The notes below the pieces were generated by a model, which had not been told where the DNA came from, did not search any database, and worked only from the letters and a program-made list of their open reading frames with translations. From positions 1,163,084-1,227,083 of the forward strand of contig VXAY01001313.1 in the NCBI GenBank assembly GCA_013399855.1: a stretch of 64,000 nt of DNA. The letters are read 5' to 3'. How positions within the stretch are numbered: the first letter of the stretch is position 1; each line of letters begins with the position of its first letter. This document shows, one piece after another, positions 50,423-62,600 of this stretch. A program made the position numbers and the translations under genes. This stretch comes from Oxyruncus cristatus. Taxonomy: Eukaryota > Chordata > Aves > Passeriformes > Cotingidae.

Positions 50423-53340
50423 TATTATGCAACAAAGCTCCATATCAAGTCAAGATGTTCAAAAGAGGGGTAAAGGCTGTCAGGATACAGCAGAAGAGAA
50501 ATGAAGAGTTCAGTGAGAAATGCTCAGTCCCAGCTCACAAGTTGTTTAACAAGTGCCAGTGCTGCAAAACACAGGGCTGACCCAGCAGAATGAGGATCCT
50601 TTACCACCTTGCAGCCTCATGTTCATAGATAATGACTGAGAAGTCTTTTTAAGAAGGCTGAATAGATGGTGTCAGGAATAGTCCAAATCCAAAAGTGCTC
50701 ATCAGCAATATTAACTTATTTTAGAAAGTTTTCCAACGTCCTTTAATGGATCTTTAAATTGGGCCAGCAATTAAACAGCAGAGGTCATGATGCACTTTAT
50801 ACAAAAAGCTGTATCTTGTCCAAAGATGCTCATAAGCCACAACCTGGAGTACTTTCTTGTCTTCTACCTTAAGAGAGTTTTGTTCCTCTTCACATCAGAA
50901 TTGTAAACTTCTTTGTTTGTTTCAGCCTGCTTTTTTTTTTATTATTATTATTTTAGCACAGAATGGAAAGTAATTGTAACTCAGTAAACACATTTTTTAT
51001 GCGAGGCTTTTATAACTATCCAAGAGAGCTCTCATTTGTTTCTTTCTTCCCTAGGCATAAAGTTTGTTTATTAAATATAATAATATTAATAATAGAGATA
51101 AGCTCTTTCTTAGCTGGCGTTACTTCAGATTCCAGCGTATTTTTCCCCAGCCTCACTTCATTATAGCTCTATTTGGTAGTGCATAAGCAGCATGTGTCAC
51201 ACTGAATGAAGACTGGCTTCGGAATAACATATCAGTAAGATGATTGCTCTTGGAACACATGGTGACCTTACTCTATAATTAAATGCAAAACCTGTGTGGA
51301 AAAAATTGATGTTAAAAGTCTTAGCTTATGCTCACCAGAGACCAGCAGTGCAGAGACAAATGCCGTCATACTAACCTTAGTTGCTTCCTCTGTGTCTGGT
51401 TGTGGGTGTTTTGGCACTGCAGTTCTCCTTTTTGAAACCTGAAGTGGGCTTTATGGGCTGAAACAGGGCAGCCTTCTAGTTCAACTGAATTCATATTAGA
51501 CAGAGCTTTCATTGACAAAACTTTATTAATTTAGTTAGCTTTAAGGATATTAAGGCCTCAGGTTCCTAGAACAAAATTTTTAGACAGGTGCATTGAGAGG
51601 AAGTTGTTTGGAGACAGGAAAGAAAAAGGAGGGGACTATGCCAGGATTTCTCTCTGCCAGGGCTATTCATCTTGCACTCCTTTGTAATTCATTTCAAGTA
51701 TGCTGGAAAATGCCTTAACAGAATCAGTCCAATTTCAAGCTGAATGTAAAATATATTGTAATATTCTGCATAAGTAAAATGTATTTTAGGAAAGTTAGAA
51801 TGCTTGTAGTTTCCTTAAATTCATTTGAAGAAATCTGAAATTAGGTAAAAAATTTTAAATAGTAGTTTCTAACCCCACTTTTCCAGTCAGTGCATCATGA
51901 ACATTCAGATAAGTGAACTGGTTTTCTACAAGGTGAACTGAATCAAATTATTTTAAAAATATTAAAAATGTATCATGTTTTTCTCTTTCAAGTTTCCCTT
52001 TGCTGTCCCCTAACCTTCCTAGTAGAAGTGAACACAAGTTTGTGTTTGTCCAGGACAGCTCGTAGAGCTTCAGATCTGAAGTTTCTATCTTTCCTTGCCT
52101 GTAATGATCTATTTTTAGCTTTTGAGGTTACCTTCGTCCCTACCAGCCCTTCCATTTGCTCAGTTCCCATAAGTTGTAGCCACATCATACTTCAAATCAG
52201 TCCAGCATTTCAAGGCTGTAAGGTGCAAACTCCTGAGACAGCCGACAGTATCTGTTTGTCTCATACGCTCTGTGTCCTCTCTTGAACTGGCTCCACCACT
52301 TCCAGAGCCATATTTTTTTTCTGCCTCCTGAGACAAGACATTCACTTTTGATCTTGGCTCTGTCTTCTACCTTTACACAGGACTTTTGTATTTGAGAAAG
52401 GCCACCTTTTATGTGGAGGAGGCCACTTGATTTCTTTCTTGACTTACCTCAAGAGTTACACAGCAAAATATCGAACAGCAAAAATAATCACCTCAGTCAC
52501 CAACTCAGTCAAGGCCAAGGCCCTCTGAGATGTTCACTGAAAGTTGATTGATTTGTGGTTTTTTTTTCCTCACACTAACTTTTAAAATCTTTAATTTCTG
52601 GTCTTTGATTGCTTTAAGTTGAGGAAGTCTAGTTTTGGAGTGGGTTCAGCTTGTTACAGAATGATGTACGTTGCTGAAGCACACAGTCTGTGGGAAATGA
52701 ATGGCTTTTGTCACCAGGTTGTTTTGGCTGACGAAATAACAGTGAAAAAAGAAATGTGAACCATGGCTGTGCTTCACTGCTATCACTGTTTATTTTGGTT
52801 TTGACATGAAAATGCTGTAAATGACCAAGAAAATGATCTGGTAGGCACCGAGAAAATGTTATGAAAATTTCTGTGACACTCCCTTCTCTCACATCTCTGA
52901 AGTGAAGTTGTGTGAATGGATGAACTATGACAGTCTTCGGGGGCAGGTAAACCTTGAGGATCAGATTTTCACTGGTCCTTATTACTTTTGACCAGCAGGA
53001 AATAGTGCAATTGGTAGCCTTTAAAAACACTAGCAAAGATATATTTTTTTCAAAATTTTATTTTTAACTGCCATTCCGGGCTATCAGTCAAGGGTCTTCA
53101 TTGTCCTCCCTACTGGAGGAGGTCACCATGATGGTGGGCAGCTGCCCAGGTCACATGTTGTTAACCTACCTGGTTCTCTAATGTTTTTATCCCAATTCCA
53201 TTGAGTCCTGAGATGCTACAAAACCCAACTCGTGTAGAACATATTCTAAAAGGCTTTTACTAGCTTTATCAGCAAGACCTCTTAAAAGTTCTTTTGGAAA
53301 AGATGGTGTCATAAATAGAAAGGAGGGTACTTTATGGATT

Positions 53341-53355
53341 AAAAAAAAAAAAAAA
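53341..53355 (+). repeat. A homopolymer (15 bp)
   Basis: Fifteen A lie about 80 bp upstream of the old LINE. It could be the tail of an unrecognised older retroposon, but no body is identifiable. Confidence 0.85.
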
Positions 53356-53419
53356 GTGTGAAAGTTGGGGGAAAAAAGTGAATGACTAAATGGTTGCTGA
53401 GAGGAGTCTGAGAGATGTG

Positions 53420-53940
53420 TGCTGTGATCTCCACTGCTCAACACACTTATAAATGATTTATTAAAGGAGTGACTTTTAAGGTGGCAAAATGTGCTGATGC
53501 TGGTAAGTTGCAGAGGGTGAAGAGATGAGGCCTGGCTGTGAATAACTGCATGAGGCTCTTAAAAGAGTGGTTATTAAATCAGCAAGTAATATTCAGTGTA
53601 AATAGTTGTGAAGTGATATACCTGGGGAATAAAAAAGTCTTCCTTTGCATATAAAATAAGGTCTGAGCTGACCGCTATGCTTGGGAACAGGACCTTGGAG
53701 TAATGGTAGTTTTGTGGGGGGGGAAAAATGCTAAAAAGATTTAATTAGGAAGCAAATAATAATAATATTGTTGTTATAAATAATATTGTTGTATAAATTA
53801 CAGTAACGTTGTTATTATTATGCCCTTGAATACTCCCCAGATTAGCTTGTATCTTGAATACTGCCGGCATGTATGCAGTTCTGGTCCCTGTTTCCAAAAG
53901 AATAGCGTGGAAGTGGAAAAGGTACAGGTTTTTCCATGCA
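53420..53940 (+). mobile_element. Ancient CR1/L3-type LINE fragment (ORF2 3' part)
   Basis: Translation of one frame, broken by stops, follows the C-terminal half of CR1/L3 reverse transcriptase. A block around VAKCADAGKLQRV matches the region normally carrying the (F/Y)-A-D-D catalytic motif, here decayed to CADA. Next come FSVNSCEVIYLGNKK, matching the FNxxKCxVMHxG block, and EQDLGVMV, matching the ERDLGVxV block. After a small AT-rich expansion, LEYCRHVCSSGPCFQKN and EVEKVQ match the LEYCxxxWSP...KLExVQ block. The reading frame shifts between these blocks. The element is long dead, with no intact frame and no recognisable 5' or 3' end. The similarity is by memory of the family pattern; subfamily is not assigned. 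Confidence 0.75.
53754..53820 (+). repeat. AT-rich (AAT)n/(TTG) expansion inside the LINE
   Basis: Degenerate AAT and TTG/TTA units interrupt the old LINE between the ERDLGV-like and LEYC-like blocks. Likely local microsatellite growth after insertion. Confidence 0.8.
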
Positions 53941-55518
53941 ATTTTCCTATGTCTGTCTGACTACAAGGAAAGTTATTTGGATTAGTTAACAAGTGTTCAA
54001 ACCTAGAACTGCCTTTAACTATTCTCCATGCCCCAGAATATGATTTTCCCCCTCCCAGTTATAGTTAAGAACAGGTTTGTAAGCTTCCAAACCTTGTGAG
54101 GGCACTCACTCTTGTCAGACTCCATCCAGATTTTTGAGAGGGCACATTTCTATTCATTTAACATTTTGGCTCAGAGGTCAGAATGTGGCTGGGGTTGTGG
54201 AGGAAAAAGAAGGGAAGTGCTCATGTTTTACAGCCTGTATCTTTTGTCACCTGTACATGACTAACAAGTTTGTGTGAAAGCCACATACGTACATCAGAGG
54301 AGCAAGTCCTGCATTGATTTTCAGCAGCATAACACTTAGGTAACTCTTGAGGTTAAAAAATCAGTAGTGGACTCTTTGGGGACTGGAAGGAACAAACTTA
54401 CATACAGCAATATTTAAAAGAAGTGGGATCTACTGTTTCCCTCGTAGATTTTTTTTCCCTCGATGATTTTGGATTTTCAAAATGATGGTACCAAAGGATC
54501 TGGATGGAAGACATAATACTCGTTTAAATTATACATATGTACCTGAGGGAGCAGAGATTAGAACAGTACTATATTCATCACAGGATTGGAAACCTTTTCC
54601 ATGTGAGCAAAAAGAGGTTTTCTTTCACTTATATCGGTATTACAGTTAATTTCTATTTCACAGTGAGTATTATCCTCATTCCTGTAATGTCATACCATCC
54701 CCTCTGAGATTGCTAGCCACTGGAAAGGTTTTTCAAACGACTGCATCACCTACATTTTTCCACCCCTGATATTCTATTTAGTCTTTGCAAGAAAGGAGCA
54801 GGATATCCAGCAGCTGTCTTGAAAGTCAGCTGGCTGCTGCTGCTGCGTGTTCAAACCTCTTAGGAATTAGGTTTTCAGCTTACAGATAGAGTCAGGATTT
54901 GAGAGACCACATGAAAGCTCCTTTGGTTAAAACTTTGCTTCTTCTGATCCAGTCAGCAGCCAGTAGAGAGCAATATTGCACACACATGAGAAATGAGTTC
55001 ACTACACTGTATTATTCCAAGGGGAATTAGCCACTATAATTATTGCTTTCCTTTTCCAGTACTGCTGTAATAACTAAGCTATACATAAAGGATTTTAAGC
55101 TTTGCTAATTTTTTCATTCCTCTCAGTACTTACTTTTTATCTTGTGTATAGTCAATGGCTTGTCAAACCTGCAGCTGACTTATTTGGTATTATACATTTA
55201 AAATGATTTATTCTCTGAGAACCCACTAATGGGATGTAACACGTAAAAATTAGATTAAAGAGCTATGGAAAAAATCCTTTAATCAGCTAGTTGAATAAAG
55301 ATTTCTGCTTTTATGATGAATTTAGGTAGGCTCCCTATTTTGTATAAACTAATATTATTTTCAGAATCCAATTTGGATTAGATTACCACAAGGGGGTCAC
55401 AAAATTGTTATGTGTATGCATGTCTGTGTACTAGGACTTCAGGATCTTCTTCAACTATTTTTTTTCCATCTCCTGTTCCTAATTTGGTCTCAATTTTTTC
55501 TGATATAATATTTCTGTG

Positions 55519-55538
55519 AGATAGATATAGATATAGAT
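55519..55538 (+). repeat. (GATATA)n short repeat
   Basis: About three GATATA/GATA units in tandem. Confidence 0.85.
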
Positions 55539-56527
55539 AAATCTACAAGATGACTCAATTACTGAAGTAAAGTACCTTATTACCTTAATACTTGTCCATA
55601 ATCATAGTTTTTAATCTGGAGTCTTTCAAGTAAAGAATGAATGATCAAACTAATAATTTATCAAATATGTCCTGGAGTCTCTGAATGTGGTGATAGAATA
55701 GAGCACTAGATACACACTAAATATATCTATATAGTTTTTATAATAGATGCTCTGTTTGAGTGATGCTCAGTTGCCCCATCTTATCTCACAAAACAGCTAA
55801 ATAGGTTCCTACCGAATTTCAGATTTACCGAGACAGGGGAAGGTCCTGCATTTGCCCTCCAGCAAGGTTGCTTATGAACCTTTGCTTCAATTTCCAAAAG
55901 GCTTTCAGAGACTTCTAGTAAGTTGGGCAGAAAGAACTGAGGAGACAGTTGGAAGGAGAAAGACTTAGACCAGCCTGCTTAGTACATGAGTTGGAAAGAA
56001 AGGCACATGGAAAGTGAGGTCAGTCTATTTAGCATTGGGATTCACTTCGCAGGATGACATGTAATAGCCTTTTCTACATGCCCTGAGAATGAGAAACGCG
56101 TTCCTAATATTAATATCAAATAGAAAGAGGGGAACCTTTGAGAGCAAAGTTCTTTGCTCCCCTGTATGAAAAGATGATCATCTTCATTCCAGTATGTTTT
56201 TTCTTATGAATTCTTACAGACTTCCTCTATCTATGTGTGAGTTAGAGAATCTAGGCAGTTATCATTACTATGATGGAGTTATATGTCTACAGTCAAGCTA
56301 GTTCATATAGAAACAATACTTTTTATTTCATCACTTTCCCAGATGTTTTACAGCAGAGCCAGCAGAAGGGAATACATGATTCTGCCTCAGTCTCTTCAGT
56401 GTAATAGCTGTCAATTCAGTGTAAATCCACATTTCTCTGCAGTGATTTAACTTCCCTCTTTCGTGGTGCTGTGGGATCAACCTGCTGTTGACAGGAGCTG
56501 AAGCACAAATGTGCTCTCTGTACACAG

Positions 56528-56610
56528 AAAGGCTTGTCACTGGGCACCCTCTCTGTGGGCAGCTGTCTGCCAAACCCCTCCCTTGTAAACCACCTGCCCA
56601 CCTCTGCCAG
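56528..56610 (+). other. Candidate exon (83 bp), unrecognised
   Basis: Directly seen: an acceptor GTGCTCTCTGTACACAG, 83 bp, and a consensus donor GCCAG|GTGAGT. Two of three frames are open across the segment, neither with recognised similarity; one is Pro/Leu/Cys-rich. The length is not a multiple of three. The donor is one of the best matches to consensus in the window, yet an isolated good donor is not strong evidence. Confidence 0.15.
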
Positions 56611-56622
56611 GTGAGTCCTGCT

Positions 56623-56644
56623 GAGTGTGGGAGGAGTGTGGGAG
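56623..56644 (+). repeat. 11-bp tandem duplication
   Basis: GAGTGTGGGAG occurs twice in tandem without mismatch. Confidence 0.95.
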
Positions 56645-59600
56645 GAGATGGTAGTCTAAAGGACAGAAATTCCCAGACCATGAAGCAGTACTGGTCTTCT
56701 TTCATGCACCTGTTCTAGAACAAAAACAATTCTGAGCCAAAAATGCCAACATCACTCCTTGTTTGGGTCCAGACTGAGCAAATGGCCTCTGTCTTCATGA
56801 TAAGTATTTCAGGGCTAGCTTTAGGACGTGAGCATCTGCTCCCAGGAGCTGAAAGCCTGTCCCTCGCCTGACAGGAATACACTTAATGAAATTAAAGAGC
56901 AATAAGATCAGCTACATTACTCAAGATTATTACTTTCTGCCACATTGTGTATTCACACTATAATTTACCACCACAGGAGATCATAGGAACAAACTCAGGG
57001 TTTTCCAAAGGCCTTTGTGGTGTTACAGCTGTAATCAGAGTCAGCTACACCAACTGCAATAATGAGGGCAATCAAATCCCACACTTCAGCATGCAGAGAC
57101 CACACTGGAAGGACTCTCCTCCTCTTCCTCACCCATCCAGGTGACAGTGCACTACTAGTCACGTGAGTTATGTGGATCTAGGATTTTATTCATGTGTCAA
57201 AAGCCAGGTGCTCCTGAAGGCTAAGAAAAAGATTAATGGGGTAAATCTACATTGGATCCACAACGAAATTGTCTTTGCTTCGGGAATTCTGAACATACTG
57301 TCGAAGAGCTGTTGATTTAACTGATTATCTGCCAGAAAGAACATAGTAGTGGCCTTTGAAACAGAGAGAGATACAGCAAAAGGGGAAAAAAAATGTGGGA
57401 AAGAGTAAGTATATGTCTGTTAACAGAAATAGACTTTACCATGTTTTTCTTTGTTCCCATGGAAATCTTTCACTGATTTCCAAGGCATCCACTTTTTTAT
57501 CTCCAGATTTTGGGTGACCCCTTCCAGCTTTCACCACTGCCATTGCCTTTGGGATATCAGCATAAAGCTCACACCCCCAAAAACATCTGGCTTGCTGGGA
57601 AGATATTTCTTCTTTATAGAATCAGTCCAGCTTACACAAAGACAGGGTCATAGATGTGCTCAACTGTCTGAAAAAGAGCAGGGTGTCCCTGTTTGACTCC
57701 TCAGAACTGGGTAACAAAGCTCAGCTCATTATAATTACTTCCCCTGCTGTCCCCATGCCTGTTTGCCACCCCCAGGGGTTGTCACACCTGGTTGCTGGCC
57801 TCTGTTCATTCAATGTGCCTTGTGGTCGACAATCTGTATCCTATTCCTGAATAAAGGCAGCTCAGCCTTTTGCTCTATTTGCTCTATTATTCAGGCTTTT
57901 CTTTTTTAGACACTGGTCTTTATTAAATTTTAATCTTCCAAGACATGATTGATACAATGGCTGGAGAAAATAAAAGAAGACTGAAGAGCTTCCTCCTTAG
58001 GTCAAAAAGCTGTGACAGGATAACTTGGTAACATGAAGCAGAAGAGCTAACAATTCTCACTCATTTATTTCTCTTTCTTTCTGTTGAAATCTTTTTAAAA
58101 GCTCATTAGTTAAACCAAGATTCTTACTGTCTTCATCAGGGTACCTAAGTAAAGGCCAGAGATCAGGAAAGGACCCCAGGAGGGCATGTTGGACACCAGA
58201 ACTTGAGATACAGGGTCAGCTGGAATGAGACTCTCTGCCATCTCTAACGTTTGTGATAACAGGCTTTCCTGTGAGAGTGTAGGAGCTGGGAGGTGTCTGT
58301 GCAGTGGTTAGAAGGAGATAAAAAAAAGCCCAAGGTCTCTGTTGTGTTTTATTCTGAAAGGCTGTACATTTTTATAATGAGGGGTCTTGCCTTCTACCTC
58401 TTTGTAAACATTTCCTTCTATCAAAAAGAAATAAATATGACAGAGAAGTATTTTTAACGTGTAGCAAGACAAATGTGAATAGCAAAAGAAATAAAGGGTC
58501 ATCTAGCCAACTCCTCTCCCACTTCCACTCCAGAATTCTGGCTTTTCTCTCTTTGTAAGATGACTTCACTATATTGTTGGGGAGAGAGATGATGAACCAC
58601 TGGAAATAATTTAAGATGACTTTCTAATAAATCAGATTTATGAAGAGATCCAAGAGTAAATTAGGATGAATTTTTCAGGGAAAATTAATCTTGAAAGAAC
58701 TATGAGAAAAATGTAACTTTTAAAACTTTTTGAGATTTTCTTCCAATGACACACCTTATGTTTGTCCTAGCTTCCATCCAGATAATTATCTAAAGATGCT
58801 TGCTGTTCAGTTATATCCCTTAGTCATTTTAAAATAAGCCTCTTAAAGAAGTCCTACAGCCAGCCCTGATTTGAGGCACATGCATTGGTATGGAGACACT
58901 TATTTGAGGAAAGGTCAGGTCCTCTGTGGTTTGACTATTCCAAATTCAAACTTTTTTCAGAGGAAATATAAGGTCCTCAGAACTAAACATAAGCCCCCAG
59001 CACTCTCAGGAACCTTTTTTCCATTTAACGTCATCGCTTGACATTAGCACTGCCTCGGTTTGCAGCCTTGAGACTACGCTCGTTACCCCGGTGTTTTGGG
59101 ATGTGTCTGTTTTCAAAGAGGAGCTTGCATGCAGTTTGAATAGATTGGGGCTTCCAGGTAAAGATACCCTTGGGACTCAAAGTTTTATGCCCACAATGAA
59201 TTTGTTGGAGAGGAGGTGAATGTTCACATCACAGTGTAGTCAGTAGCTGTGTTTTTCTGGCTTGCTTGGGATGCCTCCCGTGCAGTGGATGTCTCCCCAG
59301 CAAGCCTTCCCACCCTCTCTGTGCTGCTCAAGCAAACTGTGGTAGCTGTATGTATTCATAAGTGCACAGACTTGGCTCACTGTGCTCAATTTAAAATAAA
59401 TTGCTGAGCAAAAAGCAAGTCAGTCAGGCTCTGATCAGAATTCAGGACCTACTTGGACAAGATTGCAATAACAGCAGCAGAAATACACTGTTGTTTCCTT
59501 CATGTTCTTGAGTTCTTTTTCCCTTGTATGTTTTTTGAATTGTGTTTAACAGTAGAACTGCATCATGCTACAGCTTCTGCTTGCCTCCGAGGAAAGCTCC

Positions 59601-62600
59601 AGGGGCTTCATCTAGACAAAAGCAAAAGATTTGTACTCTGAAGGTCTAGGGAGAGATTCAGAAGACTGAAGTTGACACTAAGCACCTGCAGAGGTGAGAA
59701 AGGCAAAGCTTGAGAGGCAGAGAACATCCCCAGTGTGAAAAGCATGAGAGAAAAAGAGAGATATTGTCCCCAGCAGGGATGATATGGGGATATACTGGGC
59801 CCATAAGGGAGGCAGTCCTGAACAAATCTCTCCTTTTAGCTCATGGTATTATAAAAGGTTATTTTGAATTCTTAGTTCAGATATACAGTAGTTTATCTAA
59901 TCAAATTGGTTGAATAAATAGAACTGTGCTGCTGTCATCTACTGAACTGAAGAAATCTTACCAGTTTAATTTGGTGATTCCGATTACCTGCATGCCGGTG
60001 AGAATAATAGTCACTCACAATTAAGATCATAATCCCAGCACTTAGTCTACATTAGCTGCCATTTATTTTTCTCACTCCCCTTAGGCTTTCCAGTCCTCTG
60101 AGACAGATCTGTGTCTGTCTCACAGAGCAAACAGACGGGTAGGGTTCTGTTGGCACAGCCCAGCCCTGACTCCAGACGCTCTCTGGGGCTGTCAGGGTGG
60201 GGCAGTGTTTTCCCTACCTTGTGCACCATTATTCCCAGGCTGCCGCGGTGATTCTACAATGTCAGCTCAGAGCCTTAATGCAATGAGAAGAGAAAGAAAA
60301 ATAGATGTTGCTGGTGTCTGAAAGTTCAGAACAGACACATTATTTTGTACACTTGTGATGTCACTTAGATTGCAAGATTATCTGTGGACTAGAATGTGTT
60401 TCTGAGGTACTTTATGTACAACCTATGTGTATAATGCAGGCACATTGTAAAATGACAAAATAGTTCAACACAGTGAATAGCCAAATGTCATATAAAATTT
60501 TTTGCATTGATTCAATTCCATTTACAGCTCATAAATTCACTTAACATTTCCACACTCTTTTGACTTTGCGCGTTCCCACAGCACTCGCATTCTGATTCAG
60601 AGGAGACACTCGCAGTCTCTTACCCCAGCCTGTATTTATGACAACGGTGATAGGAATATGTAAATGTTGCCACCCTCTTTTTAAGCCTGCGTGGTCATGG
60701 GAGCACAGAGCTCTGTGGCCTGTGTGTGAGAGCTCAGGCAGGGAGCATCCTGGGGAGCAGAATCAAGAGATCAGGGAGGGCAGTGCAGTCATCCCTGTGT
60801 AAATGTTAACTGAGGGGAGCTGTCTGCAGCCAGTGTGCTCCTTTCCCGGGAATGTTCAGCAGCTCCTGCTGACATTTGCATCCACCATATGGTGAGTGCA
60901 GTGTGGCTATCCAAGGCAGAACGCCTCACCTGAGAGGCAGGGTGGCTGCCCTTCACCTGAGCCCTGGGTTGTGTTCTGACATCCTGTGCTGCCAGGTGTG
61001 TCGGTTCATCACCATACAAACCTGTCTCTTTTTTTTCGGAAATGCCATTATCACTATTAATGCCCTCGAAACATGTAAGCTGCATATATACAACCAACAC
61101 AAAGCCAGATAAAGCAAAGGATAATTGGGTGAAGCTGTTTGTGGTCATTGTGGAAGGTGGGCATGTATGTCAGTTGTCGGTGCATGTGTGTGCTCTCCTT
61201 AGCAGTTGCAAAGGCAGGTCCTACCACTTCTGGCTAATCTTGTTTCCTATAGGAAGCATAACCTTGTCTTCCATTTAACAGTGAGGTCTGAAATGGAAAT
61301 TGCTATAGTGCTGGAAAAAATACAGTTATTTTGATGTTTTCTTTAGAAGGGAAGTATAATTGTGTGAGTGCACTCATTTATACTGAATTCTGTGTGCAGG
61401 GAAAGTAGCAAAAATAAGATACGTTCTCCTAAGGCTCTAGGGAGCAGCATGTTATGGATTTAATACAGAATAACACATAGAATAATTTGTGAAAACTCTT
61501 TGTGTTTATTTCAAATGTATCTTATTTGTTGTGATAAAATCAAATTTATAAGTACACCACAATGGGAATATTATATACATTAATATACATTAATAAATTT
61601 TTAATTGGCTAGAAATGTTTACTTTAGAAAAAAACCAGTTTTGATAAAATAAATGTATGTGATTCTTTTACATTGCAAATATATTTTACTATTTTATTAT
61701 GCCTGTAAATTCATCTCAGCAGCAGCTAAAACAAATAACAGACAAACGTTACATATTTCTAGTTTCCAGAGCAATTGATTAGGAATAAGGAAGTTTTAAG
61801 CTCCTTATGTGCATGTAGTGAAGGCCATGATATTTCCAGGTGATTTTGAGGACAAACTTTTATAAAGATTTTGAAATGCATTGATAGACTTATCCAGCTC
61901 ACGGGTGTTGGATAGCCAAACCAGGCCCTTTCCTTCTTCCTCCCACAGGTAGAATCCTTGTTGCACCTTTTTGTTAGGTCACTTTTGCAAAGAACAGATG
62001 TGGAGATAAAACTCTTTCACCTACAGAGCTGTTTTTACAGGTCAAAGCTGAAGAATTTCAATGAAATAAGGAAAAATGTACTACTACCTTTGTAAATTCT
62101 TAACCTCTGTTTATCCAGACCTATCACTTGCTACTGCAGTGAACCTGGCATCTTTTGAAAGCACGATTCTCTTTTAAAAAGAAAATCAAGAACTAGGGTT
62201 AATTCTGTCCCATACATTTTACTGGGAGTGATATATGAGTCTGATTAGTACATACAGATTTATGAGAGAGCATACAGTCCTTGAGAAGAAAAATCTCTTA
62301 AATTATTGCATTTTACCTCTTTAACCTTTGTTCTGATGCAAGGTCAAACTGCATGTTTAAAATGTGTACTTGTCACACACTTTCTTTAAAGATTAAGACT
62401 GCTGAAGGCTGGGCTGAATTTGCCACCCTGATCACCCTGAACGCTGGAAGCAGCGTGTAGAGTTTGTCAGGTCGTGATTCCAATTTGCCTGAGAGACAAA
62501 AAATGATTGCATTCTGTGGCACTCAGATTCCCTTTCCTATCAAGGCAAACAGAAACTTTTTCCAGAAATGTTATTTGACACAAGCAAATCTTTCTTACCG

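Larger units (their letters stand above)
45039..53340. other. Non-coding stretch, unique sequence
   Basis: No gene or clear transposon is recognised. Small simple repeats occur at 47250-47267, 50309-50325 (T-run) and 50932-50955 (T then ATT). 51060-51100 is very AT-rich. Open frames are at most 135 codons (52629-53036, minus) and show no recognisable domain. Confidence 0.6.

Noticed and set aside
52449..52533. Consensus minus-strand donor GAG|GTAAGT at about 52449.
   Set aside because: All three frames of the possible exon upstream contain stops and the acceptor tract is weak.
60789..61148. 119-codon minus-strand open frame with donor-like sites.
   Set aside because: No domain, overlapping antisense frames equally open, and composition unremarkable; treated as chance.
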